Assembly: GCF_013375555.1 (NCBI RefSeq)
Contig: NZ_JABXWB010000001.1
Location: forward strand, 2,294,001 to 2,358,000
Direction of reading: 5' to 3'
Length of the DNA: 64,000 bases
Source: Sphingobium sp. EM0848
Lineage (GTDB): Bacteria > Pseudomonadota > Alphaproteobacteria > Sphingomonadales > Sphingomonadaceae
Below the pieces are notes generated by a model that was given only the letters and a program-made list of their open reading frames with translations, had not been told where the DNA came from and ran no database searches. This document shows, one piece after another, positions 53,808 through 62,792 of the stretch (the stretch's first letter is position 1; every line of letters begins with the position of its first letter). The position numbers were made by a program, and so were the translations under genes.

Positions 53808-54262
53808 ACCCGCTCGGCCCGATAAAGGGCGATAAGGCCCTGATAATCCTCCAATGCTGGAAAGCGTTCGAAACTGACCGCCGCGCCGGTTTGCGCCCAG
53901 GGCAGCTTCTCGGCGGTCTGCGTTTCCATCCATGGCGCGAACCAGCCTGCGTCGTCGAGCAGCGTCGCCCGGACATTGACGAAGCCGAGGTCCGCCGCTG
54001 GCCGGGTGAAGACCCAGCTCTTGCACCAGTCGCAATGGTGATGATGGACATCCTCGCCATGAAGGCCGCCGATCACCGTGTCCCCGGCAATCAGTTCGAA
54101 GCCGTCGGCGGGCATGATCAGGCTGGTCGAAAAGGCGCTGCCCGTCATTTTCTGGCAGCCAAGGCAATGGCAGGCCGCCTCCGCCCATGGCGCCTGCGTC
54201 AGCCGGAAACGGACGCGGCCGCAACGGCAGCCGCCTTCAACGGGGAATGGGGGCATGGGCAT
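53801..54262 (-). CDS. GFA family protein (glutathione-dependent formaldehyde-activating fold)
   Basis: A 153-residue zinc protein of the GFA/CENP-V fold. The zinc ligands are GGCRCG (about 10-15), HCLGCQKMTGSAF (about 32-44) and the late HHHHCDWCKSWV (about 72-83). Members near Gfa were thought to speed the glutathione-formaldehyde reaction, but most, like this one, have no proved role. AGGAGG seven bases before the ATG of MPMPPF sets the start; a longer frame is not used. It faces tamB tail to tail. Confidence 0.85.
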   Translation of the reverse strand: MPMPPFPVEGGCRCGRVRFRLTQAPWAEAACHCLGCQKMTGSAFSTSLIMPADGFELIAGDTVIGGLHGEDVHHHHCDWCKSWVFTRPAADLGFVNVRATLLDDAGWFAPWMETQTAEKLPWAQTGAAVSFERFPALEDYQGLIALYRAERVQ

Positions 54263-54382
54263 GATGACCTCCTGTGGGAATCGCCGCTTCGACATCATGG
54301 ACAATTGGCAGCTTCGGGTGGAGAGGGATATCCAGTTCAGCCCGCGCAGCGAAGTCAGCGCGCACCGTATCGGAGACGCCCC

Positions 54383-54778
54383 ATGTTACCCGCCCGCACC
54401 TTCAGCATCACGATCGATCATGAATGGCAGGCGCTTTACGACAGAATCTGGCAGCCGGAATTTTTCCCGAAATGGGCCTCGGGCCTTGCGGAATCCGCGC
54501 TTCGCCGGGATGGGGAGCATTGGCTGGCGGATGGCCCGGAAGGCCCGATCCGCATCCGCTTCACGCCGCATAACCCCCATGGCGTGATGGATCACCATGT
54601 CGACCTCGGGCAGGGCGAGATAGTCTATGTGCCCTTGCGCGTGATCCAGAATGGCAATGGCGCGGAGGTCATGCTGACGCTCTTCCGCCAGCCGGGCATG
54701 GATGATGAGCGTTTCGCCGCCGACATCCGATGGATCAATCGCGACCTCAAGGCGCTGAAGAATCTGATTGAAGGATGA
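54383..54778 (+). CDS. SRPBCC-like small-ligand-binding protein
   Basis: A 131-residue protein with the START/SRPBCC layout: a first strand (ARTFSITIDHEWQALYDRIW), an alpha-beta core with WASGLAESALRRDGEHWLAD, a GEIVYVPLRVIQNGNGAEVM strand pair and a long C-terminal helix DERFAADIRWINRDLKALKN. The family binds lipids or polyketide-like molecules; this member is unassigned. The ATG has CGGAGA before it. The frame remains open over the GFA gene but that part is not used. The sigma-54 promoter of the next gene lies 105 bases behind its stop. Confidence 0.7.
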   Translation: MLPARTFSITIDHEWQALYDRIWQPEFFPKWASGLAESALRRDGEHWLADGPEGPIRIRFTPHNPHGVMDHHVDLGQGEIVYVPLRVIQNGNGAEVMLTLFRQPGMDDERFAADIRWINRDLKALKNLIEG

Positions 54779-54882
54779 ATTATTCCTGAAAATCGGAACT
54801 ATTCGCGGATAGTTGGGATTTTACGCGCCTGAAATTCCGCTTTCTTCCTGAAAACAGGCCGGTAAATGGGCTTTTCCTAAAA

Positions 54883-54900
54883 TTGGCACGGCCCCTGCAA
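54883..54900 (+). promoter_or_regulatory. Sigma-54 promoter ahead of the 82-aa exported protein gene
   Basis: TTGGCACGGCCCCTGCAA has the GG and GC spaced by 10 bases and differs from the promoter near the pspC operon in one base only. Start of transcription would be near 54910, 49 bases before the gene. AACTAT-TCGCGG-ATAGTT (54797-54814) and repeated CCTGAAA words upstream are possible enhancer-binding sites. Confidence 0.82.
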
Positions 54901-54958
54901 TGCTCCGGACACGACCGCATTCGGGTCGATCCAGGGAAGATCAGGGAAGGAAAAGCTC

Positions 54959-55207
54959 ATGAAGACCGTCGCCATTTTCGCCATCGCTGCCGCCATGACC
55001 ACCGCCGCCACGCCCGCCTTCGCCAAATATGAAGGGCGCTTTGGCGAGGGGAAGGTCACCTACCAACAGAAGACGAACAAATATTGCGTGCGCGTCGCCG
55101 ATCCGAGCAGGATCCTGCCCCACACCATCTGCCGCACCGCCGACGCCTGGGCGCAGGCCGGTCTGACGATCACGCATAAGCCGGCCACGCAGCTTGCCGA
55201 ACGTTAA
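54959..55207 (+). CDS. Small exported protein under sigma-54 control (82 aa)
   Basis: Not recognised as a named family. The 82 residues begin with a signal peptide (about 1-22, TTAATPAFAKYEG) and leave a mature part of about 60 residues with two cysteines (YCVRV and TICRTADAW) that may form a disulfide; it ends KPATQLAER. GGAAGGAAAAG lies before the ATG. The sigma-54 promoter upstream nearly matches that of the pspC operon, so both likely answer the same activator, presumably a PspF-like envelope-stress factor. A role in the periplasm under stress is inferred. Confidence 0.78.
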   Translation: MKTVAIFAIAAAMTTAATPAFAKYEGRFGEGKVTYQQKTNKYCVRVADPSRILPHTICRTADAWAQAGLTITHKPATQLAER

Positions 55208-55231
55208 GCTACATCGGGATGCCGCTCGCCC

Positions 55232-58200
55232 TCAATGAAAATCCCGTGATTGGGGCAGGATACGGACATTACGCGGATGGCTGGCGGAACGGGGCCGCGC
55301 CCTTGAGGCCCCATCCGCCGGCCCCTCCGAAAGCCGCGACAGTTCCGCCGTCCGATCATGCACCCGGCTCGCCATCAGGTGGACGACGCCCTCCTTGCTC
55401 CGCTGCACCTCGCCCTCGACCAGCATCAGCCGCGAGGCCATGACCGGCCTGCGCTGCATCTCGAACAGCCGCGCCCAGAGCAGGATATTGGTGATACCCG
55501 TCTCATCCTCGATCGTGATGAAGACGGCATTGCCCTTGCCCGGCCGCTGCCGCACCAGCACCACGCCAGCCGTCTTCACCAGCGCACCGTTTTTCGCGGC
55601 CGCTGTCTCCGCGCAGCTCAGCGCCCCTTCAGCGGCAAAGACCGGACGGAGGAACTGCATCGGATGCCCCTTGAGCGATAGCCGCGTCATCGCATAGTCG
55701 GTGGCGACATGCTCGGACAAGGCCATGGCGGGCAGCATCGCATCGGCTTCCTCGCCCAGTTCGCGCGCCTGGCCGTCGCGCATCCTTGCCGCGGCGAACA
55801 GCGGCAATTCATTCGAAGGCGTCCGCCGCGCATCCCACAAAGCCGTCCGCCGGTCCTGCCCCAGCGACCGGCAGGCATCGGCATCCGCCAGCAAGCGCAA
55901 GGCCCGCGCCGGCAAGCCCGCCCGCCGCGCCAGATCCTCCATGGTGGAAAACAGCCCGTCGGCCCGCGCCGCGACCAGTTGCCCGGCCCAATCCTCGCGA
56001 AAACCATCGATCTGCCGCAAGCCCAGCCGCAGCGCCAAGGCGCGCCCCTCCCCTTCGCCCCGCCTGCTGTTGCGCGAACGCAGCAGCGGTTCAAGGCTGT
56101 TGTCCCATTCGCTCATGTTCACATCGACATCATGCACGGTCACGCCATGGTCCCGCGCATCCCGCACGATCTGCGCGGGCGCGTAGAAGCCCATGGGCTG
56201 CGAATTGAGCAGCGCGCAGGCGAACAGGGCGGGCTGATGGCATTTGATCCAGGCCGACACATAGACCAGCCGCGCGAAGGACAGCGCATGGCTTTCGGGG
56301 AAACCATAGCTGCCGAAACCCTCAATCTGTTTGAAGCAGCGCTGCGCGAACTCCGCTTCATAGCCTCGGGCCACCATGCCCTTGATCATCTTCTCCCGGA
56401 AATGATGGATGGTGCCGACATTGCGGAATGTCGCCATGGCGCGGCGCAAGGCATCCGCCTCCGCCGGCGTGAAACCCGCCGCCGTGATGGCGAGTTTCAT
56501 CGCCTGTTCCTGAAACAGCGGGACACCATAGGTATCGCCCAGCAATTGCACCAGTTCATCGGCGGGGCCATGCTGCGGCGATGGCCGGGGAAATTCGACC
56601 TTCTCTTCTCCGCATCGCCGCCGCAAATAGGGATGGACCATGTCGCCTTCGATCGGTCCCGGCCTCACGATCGCCACCTGAACCGTTAGGTCATAGAGCG
56701 TGCGCGGCTTCAGTCGCGGCAGCATGTTGATCTGCGCCCGGCTTTCCACCTGGAATACGCCGATGCTGTCGCCCTTGCACAGCATGTCGTAGACCGCCTT
56801 ATCTTCGGATTCGATATCGACGGTCAGACCATGATCGCCCAGCCCATGGGTCCGCATCAGGTCATAAGCCTTGCGAATGCAGGTCAGCATGCCCAGCGCC
56901 AGCACGTCGACCTTCATCAGGCCAAGGGCATCGATGTCATCCTTGTCCCATTCGATGAAACTGCGATTTTCCATCGCCGCGTGATGGATAGGGACAGTTT
57001 CGTCCAGCCTGTCCTGGGTCAGCACAAAGCCGCCCACATGCTGCGAGAGATGGCGTGGAAAGGGTTGCCGCAACAACTGATCGACCAGCGCGCGCAGCCG
57101 GACGATCTGCGGATTGGCAAGATCGAAACCCGCCTCCACCAGGCGCCGATCGCCCAGATCGCTCGCATAACTGCCCCAGACCGTGCTACCGATCCGCGTC
57201 GCAACGTCTTCGCTCAATCCCAGCACCTTGGCCACTTCCCGCACCGCGCTGCGGGATCGATAATGGATCACCGTCGCCGCGATCCCGGCGCGATGCCGTC
57301 CATAACGACGATAGATATATTGCATCACCTCTTCACGCCGCTCATGTTCGAAATCGACGTCGATATCGGGCGGCTCGTTGCGGTCGGCGGAAATGAAGCG
57401 GGAAAAGAGCAGATCATTCTTCTCGGGATCGACGGACGTCACCCCCAACAGAAAACAGACCGCCGAATTGGCGGCCGATCCGCGCCCTTGGCATAATATG
57501 GGCGGATCCTGCTCCTGCGCGAATTTCACGACATCGTGGACGGTCAGGAAATAATAGGCATAGCCATGTGCCGCAATGAAGGAGAGTTCCTCTTCCACGC
57601 GCTTGCGCAGCTTGTCCGGTATCGCCTCTCCCGCATGACGGCGAGCCGCAGCCTCCCACACCAGATGTGCGAGCCAATCCTGCGGCGCCCAGCCTTCGGG
57701 TACAGGTTCATGGGGATATTCGTAGCTTAACTGGTCGAGGTTGAAGTCGATCATCGAAAGCAGCCGGACGCCTTGCGCAATCGCATCAGGCCAGTGCGTA
57801 TAGAGGCGAGCCATCTCATCGGGCGACTTGAGGTGCCGTTCCGCATTGGCCTGCAATGACCAGCCCGCCTTTGCAATGGTCGTGCCGTGGAGAATGCAGC
57901 TCAGCACATCCTGCAAGGACCGATCAGCGGGCGAGGCATAAAGCGCATCATTGGTCGCCAGCAAAGGAAGCGCCAGTCGCCGGGCGATCATTGCAAGGGT
58001 TTCGACGATCCGACGATCCTTGCCGCCATGATTTTGCGGGATGCCCAGCCACAGCCGTCCATGCGCCTTCACGGCAAGCCGACGCAGGGTTTCCTCGACA
58101 GTCTCCGGCGGCAAAGGCGGCACCAGCGAAAGGTGGGAGGCCGCTTCAGACGGCGGCGTATCTTCAAAGGGAAAAGCGACCGGATCGCCATGCGCCTCTT

Positions 58201-58816
58201 CCTCTCCGCCGGTCGCCACCGGCAGCACGATGAGCAACAGATCGTCCAGATAGTCGAGCAGATCGTCGAAATGCAGAATGCATCCGCCCTTGACGGCACG
58301 CAGATTTCCTCGGGTCAGCAAACGGGTCAGCCGTCCCCATCCCCGCCGCGTCGCGGGATAGGCCACGATGTCCGGCGTGCCATCGGCAAAGACCAGCCGC
58401 GCCCCGACGACCAGCCGCAGGTCGGTCTGGCAGGCGCGCTTCTCCTCTGCGTTCAATTCCAGTGGCAACCCCGCTTCCTTGCGGGCTTCCAGCAAGGCGG
58501 CGCGCATCTGCTCGGGCCAGCGCTTGCGCGCGACATGGGCGCGAACCACGCCCGCAACCGTATTGCGGTCAGCAATGCCCAGCCCGGCAAGATTGAGGGC
58601 GATGGCGCGCGTCACCATGTCCGAAGCATGGGACGCACCGCGCAGGAAGGAGAAATTGGTCGCCGCCACCAGTTCGGCAAAGGGCGGCGCTTCTGTCGGC
58701 GGATCGACCGGAGGCACGCGCCCCGCCTTTTCCCGGCTGGCTTCCCATGCCTTCAACTCCCGCCGGTCGGTGGACCTGGGCCTGGCGGGATCGGGCCCTT
58801 TGCCATGCCGTTTCAT
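55232..58816 (-). CDS. dnaE2: Error-prone DNA polymerase DnaE2
   Basis: DnaE2 is the translesion copy of the replicative alpha subunit and makes the mutasome with ImuA and ImuB. The 1194 residues show a PHP domain (about 43-140, TNFSFLRGASHASDMV), the polymerase palm with the catalytic PPDIDVDFEHERREEVMQYI, and an OB-fold end (ETGITNILLWARLFEMQRRP). The length and gene order imuA-imuB-dnaE2 mark it as the DnaE2 type rather than DnaE1. The ATG start overlaps the imuB stop by four bases. A LexA box lies in front of imuA. The 24 bases to its right-hand neighbour hold nothing. Confidence 0.94.
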   Translation of the reverse strand: MKRHGKGPDPARPRSTDRRELKAWEASREKAGRVPPVDPPTEAPPFAELVAATNFSFLRGASHASDMVTRAIALNLAGLGIADRNTVAGVVRAHVARKRWPEQMRAALLEARKEAGLPLELNAEEKRACQTDLRLVVGARLVFADGTPDIVAYPATRRGWGRLTRLLTRGNLRAVKGGCILHFDDLLDYLDDLLLIVLPVATGGEEEAHGDPVAFPFEDTPPSEAASHLSLVPPLPPETVEETLRRLAVKAHGRLWLGIPQNHGGKDRRIVETLAMIARRLALPLLATNDALYASPADRSLQDVLSCILHGTTIAKAGWSLQANAERHLKSPDEMARLYTHWPDAIAQGVRLLSMIDFNLDQLSYEYPHEPVPEGWAPQDWLAHLVWEAAARRHAGEAIPDKLRKRVEEELSFIAAHGYAYYFLTVHDVVKFAQEQDPPILCQGRGSAANSAVCFLLGVTSVDPEKNDLLFSRFISADRNEPPDIDVDFEHERREEVMQYIYRRYGRHRAGIAATVIHYRSRSAVREVAKVLGLSEDVATRIGSTVWGSYASDLGDRRLVEAGFDLANPQIVRLRALVDQLLRQPFPRHLSQHVGGFVLTQDRLDETVPIHHAAMENRSFIEWDKDDIDALGLMKVDVLALGMLTCIRKAYDLMRTHGLGDHGLTVDIESEDKAVYDMLCKGDSIGVFQVESRAQINMLPRLKPRTLYDLTVQVAIVRPGPIEGDMVHPYLRRRCGEEKVEFPRPSPQHGPADELVQLLGDTYGVPLFQEQAMKLAITAAGFTPAEADALRRAMATFRNVGTIHHFREKMIKGMVARGYEAEFAQRCFKQIEGFGSYGFPESHALSFARLVYVSAWIKCHQPALFACALLNSQPMGFYAPAQIVRDARDHGVTVHDVDVNMSEWDNSLEPLLRSRNSRRGEGEGRALALRLGLRQIDGFREDWAGQLVAARADGLFSTMEDLARRAGLPARALRLLADADACRSLGQDRRTALWDARRTPSNELPLFAAARMRDGQARELGEEADAMLPAMALSEHVATDYAMTRLSLKGHPMQFLRPVFAAEGALSCAETAAAKNGALVKTAGVVLVRQRPGKGNAVFITIEDETGITNILLWARLFEMQRRPVMASRLMLVEGEVQRSKEGVVHLMASRVHDRTAELSRLSEGPADGASRARPRSASHPRNVRILPQSRDFH

Positions 58817-60411
58817 GCGAACAGGCCATGGATATACCAGCCCGGATGCAGCGCCTCCGCGCCGTAAAGCCCGTGGCGGAAAATCCAGTAGCGCCGCCCG
58901 CGCGCATCCTCGATCCGGTAATAATCCCGGGTCAGCCCCGCGCTTTCCCCTTCCAGCGCGCCGTCCTTCGCCTTCCACCATTCGGGCGCGATGCGTTCCG
59001 GCCCCTCATAGCGGGTGACTTCATGACTGGCCCGGCGCCAGCGGAAGCGATGGGGTGGCCCATCGGGCACCTCCGCGATCACTTCAATGGGCTGGGGCGG
59101 GTCGAACAGATGGATCGGACGCATCGGCGGATCGCCCTTTTCCTGCCGCTGCGGCCAGCTGACCGGCGCCCGCCTGTCTACGGCAGGCAGGGCAAGCTGC
59201 GCCTGTTCCGGGATATGGCTGTCACGGGGTTCCAGCCGCTGGATACGTGCCCGGCCCGCCCGGATCGACAGCCGGTCGACCAGGGCCGCAATGCTCTCCT
59301 CCCGGCGCGCCTCGCCTCCTTCGAGCGCCAATTGGGTCGGCGCCATCGGCTCGGCCTGCGGCACGGTAAGGCGCAGCATGTCGAAGCCGAAGCCGGGGTC
59401 GAGCGGGTCGGACAGCCCGTCGATCCGTTCCTGCACCAGCCGCATGATGCTGGGCGCGTCGCGAACCGGCAGGCTGGTTTCGACCCGCAGCGGAAAGGCA
59501 AGCCCGTCGCTGCGGAAGAACACCGCCTCGAACCGCCGGCCACCCTGTCCGCGTTCGCCGAGGCGCTCGCCCGCCTCCGTCGCCATTTCCTCCAGCACCT
59601 TCAGGGCAAAGGCCGTGCTGCCCATGGGTTCAGCGAAGCGCCGCTCGATCCTGATCGCGGGACGCCGCCGCCGGGGCGCGAGCGGCCGCCGCCCCAGACC
59701 CAGCAGGCTGTGCAGCGCGTCCACGGCATCCTCCCCGAAACGCGATGCCAGCACCGCCGCCGGCCGCGCCGCCAGATCGCCCACGGTGCGCAGTCCCGCC
59801 CGGCGCAGCGCCAGCGCGCTTTCCTCCTCCAGCCGCAGCGCCTCGACCGGCAGGCGCCGCAGAGCCGCATCCTCATCCGCCGTCGCGCCGACGGGAAAGC
59901 GGCACAGGGCATGGGCGCCCTCCGCCGTTCCGGCCAGGGCATGGCGCACCCGCATGCCATGGCGCTCCAGCCTGTCCGCAGCCTCGCGCGCCAGCAACTC
60001 CTCGCCACCCCAGAGATGCGCACAGCCGGTGATGTCGAGGATCAGACCATAAGGCGAATCCAGCGCGGCCATAGGCGTATAGCGCGCACAACCGTCGCAC
60101 AGCCGTTCCAGCCAATCCTGATCGGCATGGGGATCGGCATCGAACACCCGCAGATCCGGCTCCCGCGCGCGGGCGTCGGCCAGCGTCATACCGGGCGTCA
60201 GGCCCAGCGCCAGGGCATCGGCATCCAGCGTCGCCAACCGCATCGCGCCGCGCACCGGCTCGACGACGACCGTGGGGCCGCCATCCTGCGCCCACAGATC
60301 AGGCCGCGCGATCCGCAGCCGATCGATCGGCAGGAAGGGGAACCACAGCGCCAGATAGCGGCGCTGGCCGGCCGCCTCCTCCGCCGTCCTGTCCATGGCC
60401 ATCGCGTTCAT
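58813..60411 (-). CDS. imuB: ImuB, inactive Y-family polymerase of the mutasome
   Basis: ImuB is the hub of the mutasome: a Y-family polymerase relative that binds the beta clamp and links ImuA with DnaE2. The 532 residues start with YLALWFPFLPIDRLRI, where active polymerases have their first metal-binding Asp (here replaced), and later GLILDITGCAHLWGGEE, where DxE is degenerate. The helix-hairpin-helix and little-finger domains follow (to about 370), then a C-terminal RecA-like/OmpR-unlike extension rich in Pro and Glu. The ATG with GGAG nine bases before it is chosen; earlier ATGs exist. It overlaps imuA by 113 bases. Confidence 0.92.
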   Translation of the reverse strand: MNAMAMDRTAEEAAGQRRYLALWFPFLPIDRLRIARPDLWAQDGGPTVVVEPVRGAMRLATLDADALALGLTPGMTLADARAREPDLRVFDADPHADQDWLERLCDGCARYTPMAALDSPYGLILDITGCAHLWGGEELLAREAADRLERHGMRVRHALAGTAEGAHALCRFPVGATADEDAALRRLPVEALRLEEESALALRRAGLRTVGDLAARPAAVLASRFGEDAVDALHSLLGLGRRPLAPRRRRPAIRIERRFAEPMGSTAFALKVLEEMATEAGERLGERGQGGRRFEAVFFRSDGLAFPLRVETSLPVRDAPSIMRLVQERIDGLSDPLDPGFGFDMLRLTVPQAEPMAPTQLALEGGEARREESIAALVDRLSIRAGRARIQRLEPRDSHIPEQAQLALPAVDRRAPVSWPQRQEKGDPPMRPIHLFDPPQPIEVIAEVPDGPPHRFRWRRASHEVTRYEGPERIAPEWWKAKDGALEGESAGLTRDYYRIEDARGRRYWIFRHGLYGAEALHPGWYIHGLFA

Positions 60412-61132
60412 CGCGCCCGTCTCCATATGCTTCGCCAAACATGCCCCGTTCATTGTCCCAGACGATCCGCCACTGCAGGCCGTCGGGTCCGGCCCGTTGC
60501 CGCAACAGGGACAGGTCGAAAGCGCTCATCCCCGGCGCATTGCCCGGCAAGGAACTGGAAGGCGCCGCCGCCACCTGCCAGCGCGTATCGGCCGCGCTGG
60601 GCCGGGGTTCTCCGCCGATCCGCAACATCAGCGCCGGCACGCCCGATGCCTCCGCCGCCAGCGCCAACCGCCGACTGGCTGTCAGGTCGAGCAACGGCGC
60701 CCGTCCCCGCAACTCGATCACCAGCGCACCCAGCGCCGGACAGCGCAGCGCATCCACCGCCGCGCGGAGCAGCATCGCCTCCTCCGCCATCACGCCGATC
60801 AGCAGACGGTCGGCCACGATGCCGAGCGCGGCCAGCCCCGGCCCATAGACCATGCCCCCCGCTCGCTCCGCCGCTGCCGTGCGCAACCAGAGCAAGGGTC
60901 CGTCCCGCGCCAGCAACTGCGCAAAGCCGAGCGCCAGCCCGGCCGCCGCGCCTTCATCCTCGATCCCGCCGAACAACTCATGGAGCCGCCCACAGGAGAG
61001 GCCACCACCCAGCGCCTGATCGAGCGGCACATGCCCGGTGGCCACCCGCGCGGCGGCGAGGGTAGCAGGCACGCCATCCAGCGCCGCGATACGCCGCCGC
61101 AGGACAGACAGGGTGTTCACCGACTCGATCAT
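60299..61132 (-). CDS. imuA: ImuA, RecA/SulA-like mutasome factor
   Basis: ImuA (also ImuA-prime) resembles SulA and RecA and is the first gene of the SOS mutasome operon. The 277 residues hold the RecA-like core (VPLDQALGGGLSCGRLHELF and GLALGFAQLLARDGPLLWLR) without an intact Walker A motif. The ATG lies only 8 bases after a LexA site, so transcription begins very close to it. The last 45 residues (GDGRDERDGHGQDGGGG and following) run through the beginning of imuB in another frame and look low-complexity, hinting that a natural end may come earlier or that coupling is translational. A longer upstream frame is not used. Confidence 0.85.
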   Translation of the reverse strand: MIESVNTLSVLRRRIAALDGVPATLAAARVATGHVPLDQALGGGLSCGRLHELFGGIEDEGAAAGLALGFAQLLARDGPLLWLRTAAAERAGGMVYGPGLAALGIVADRLLIGVMAEEAMLLRAAVDALRCPALGALVIELRGRAPLLDLTASRRLALAAEASGVPALMLRIGGEPRPSAADTRWQVAAAPSSSLPGNAPGMSAFDLSLLRQRAGPDGLQWRIVWDNERGMFGEAYGDGRDERDGHGQDGGGGGRPAPLSGAVVPLPADRSAADRAA

Positions 61133-61139
61133 ATCAAAT

Positions 61140-61154
61140 GTTCCCGATATGTTC
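61140..61154 (-). promoter_or_regulatory. LexA box of the imuA-imuB-dnaE2 operon
   Basis: Read leftward: GAAC-ATATCGG-GAAC, exactly the GAAC-N7-GAAC (GTTC-N7-GTTC) repeat bound by LexA in alphaproteobacteria. It ends 8 bases before the imuA start codon and puts the mutasome under SOS control. Confidence 0.88.
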
Positions 61155-61209
61155 TTTTCGTCGGAAGGGTGTATGGTGTCAATTATTAAGGGATGGCGGA
61201 TTGGGGTGG

Positions 61210-61419
61210 TTAGCTGCCGTTCGTAATTGATGCGTGGCGCTTCCAAAGGCCCCAAGCCAACCGCGTGAGATTGCCGAGCGCGGCGAGGCCTACTAGTGGC
61301 CAGAGCAGCCAGTTGGGTATCCATTCAAGAGCGCGGAAGTGCAGCCCAGCCCAAAACAGGCCGAAGAACGCCAGACCGCCGAGCCACAAATTGATTGAGT
61401 TGCGCGCGTCCTCGCTCAC
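61210..61419 (-). CDS. Small two-helix membrane protein of unknown function (69 aa)
   Basis: Not recognised. The 69 residues have two hydrophobic helices (INLWLGGLAFFGLFWAGLHF and PNWLLWPLVGLAALGNLTRL) and a basic C-terminus LWKRHASITNGS, typical of a small inner-membrane protein. The start is GTG without a clear ribosome binding site, so it is uncertain. It lies between imuA and the recA terminator. No SOS box is directly associated with it. Confidence 0.5.
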   Translation of the reverse strand: MSEDARNSINLWLGGLAFFGLFWAGLHFRALEWIPNWLLWPLVGLAALGNLTRLAWGLWKRHASITNGS

Positions 61420-61506
61420 GACATTAGCCCTGTATCACCAAGCGCATGATGCACGATTCGAAGAATGTCCGCAATTGATCGGAACTCTCCCTCCCATCCC
61501 AACGGT

Positions 61507-61543
61507 AAAAGGCCCGCCGCACCAGTCGCGCAGCGGGCCTTTT
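61507..61543. terminator. Rho-independent terminator of recA
   Basis: AAAAGGCCCGC and GCGGGCCTTTT form an 11-bp stem with T-runs on both strands, 77 bases beyond the recA stop read leftward. It separates recA from the small membrane protein gene. Confidence 0.82.
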
Positions 61544-61619
61544 CAGTGCGTGAAGCAGCAGGCGGGCAGTGCCGCGCTGAGGCCCTCCGGTTGATCTGGC
61601 CGGAGAGCCATGTCAGCGC

Positions 61620-62693
61620 TTATTCGCCATCATCCTCCGCTTCGGGTCCGGCCATCATCCCTTCCGCGACCTCTTCGGTCTTGCCGCGGATCGCCTTTTC
61701 CAGCTTCTCCGCCAGTTCGGGATGCTCTTTCAGATAGGTCTTGGCGTTCTCGCGACCCTGACCGATGCGGATCGAGTCATAGGAGAACCAGGCGCCCGAC
61801 TTCTCGACCAGCCCGGCCTTCACGCCGATGTCGAGCAGTTCGCCGATCTTGGACACGCCCTCGCCATACATGATGTCGAATTCGACCTGCTTGAACGGCG
61901 GGGCGACCTTGTTCTTGACCACCTTCACCCGGGTCGCGTTGCCGACGATATCCTCGCGATCCTTGATCTGGCCGGTGCGGCGGATGTCGAGGCGAACCGA
62001 GGCGTAGAATTTGAGCGCATTGCCGCCGGTCGTCGTTTCGGGGTTTCCGTACATGACACCGATCTTCATGCGCACCTGGTTGATGAAGATCACCAGGCAG
62101 CGCGAGCGCGAGATGGAGCCGGTCAGCTTGCGCAGCGCCTGGCTCATCAGGCGGGCTTGCAGGCCGACATGGCTGTCGCCCATTTCGCCCTCGATTTCCG
62201 CACGCGGCACCAGCGCGGCGACCGAGTCGACCACCAGCACGTCGATCGCGTTCGACCGCACCAGCGTATCGACGATCTCCAGCGCCTGTTCGCCGGTATC
62301 GGGCTGCGACACGATCAGTTCGTCAATGTCGACGCCCAGCTTTTTGGCATAAACCGGGTCGAGCGCATGTTCCGCGTCGACGAAGGCCGCGATGCCGCCG
62401 GTCTTCTGCGCCTCTGCAATGGCGTGCAGCGCCAGCGTGGTCTTGCCCGAGCTTTCCGGGCCGTAAATTTCAACGATGCGTCCGCGCGGCAGGCCGCCAA
62501 TGCCGAGCGCGATATCCAGCCCCAGCGATCCGGTCGAGATCGCCTCGATCTCGATCTTCTCGCGGCTGCCCAGCTTCATCGCCGAACCTTTGCCAAAGGC
62601 ACGGTCGATCTGGGAAAGGGCCGCTTCCAATGCTTTCTGTCTGTCCATTGTCCCTGTCTTCTTGGAATCGATGAGTGAGAGCATTGCTGTCAT
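61620..62693 (-). CDS. recA: Recombinase RecA
   Basis: RecA forms filaments on single-stranded DNA for strand exchange and triggers LexA self-cleavage in the SOS response. The 357 residues are standard. Walker A GPESSGKT is at about residues 80-87, Walker [13 protein letters not shown] at about 155-166 and the DNA loop 2 region [20 protein letters not shown] at about 206-225. The acidic C-terminal tail ends AEDDGE. The ATG of MTAMLSLI is taken as start; the ribosome binding site is weak, and a second ATG follows three codons later. A LexA box lies 76 bases upstream. Confidence 0.97.
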   Translation of the reverse strand: MTAMLSLIDSKKTGTMDRQKALEAALSQIDRAFGKGSAMKLGSREKIEIEAISTGSLGLDIALGIGGLPRGRIVEIYGPESSGKTTLALHAIAEAQKTGGIAAFVDAEHALDPVYAKKLGVDIDELIVSQPDTGEQALEIVDTLVRSNAIDVLVVDSVAALVPRAEIEGEMGDSHVGLQARLMSQALRKLTGSISRSRCLVIFINQVRMKIGVMYGNPETTTGGNALKFYASVRLDIRRTGQIKDREDIVGNATRVKVVKNKVAPPFKQVEFDIMYGEGVSKIGELLDIGVKAGLVEKSGAWFSYDSIRIGQGRENAKTYLKEHPELAEKLEKAIRGKTEEVAEGMMAGPEAEDDGE

Positions 62694-62768
62694 CGGCCTA
62701 TCCCCTGTCAAGCGGAACACGCCGATTCTTGTGGCGCGTGGCCACCATGTATCCTGTTTGTTCTAATA

Positions 62769-62783
62769 GAACAAGAGGGGAAC
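62769..62783 (-). promoter_or_regulatory. LexA box ahead of recA
   Basis: GAAC-AAGAGGG-GAAC matches the alphaproteobacterial GAAC-N7-GAAC LexA site, 76-90 bases upstream of recA. A palindrome TTGTTC-TAATA-GAACAA overlaps it at 62758-62774 and shares the first GAAC. Confidence 0.8.
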
Positions 62784-62792
62784 AGAAATTTC

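Noticed and set aside
53804..54382. Extended frame upstream of the SRPBCC-like gene
   Set aside because: It overlaps the GFA family gene on the opposite strand and adds no recognisable domain.
58747..61065. 772-codon rightward frame over imuB and imuA
   Set aside because: Antisense shadow rich in Pro, Arg and Gln; the leftward genes are well supported.
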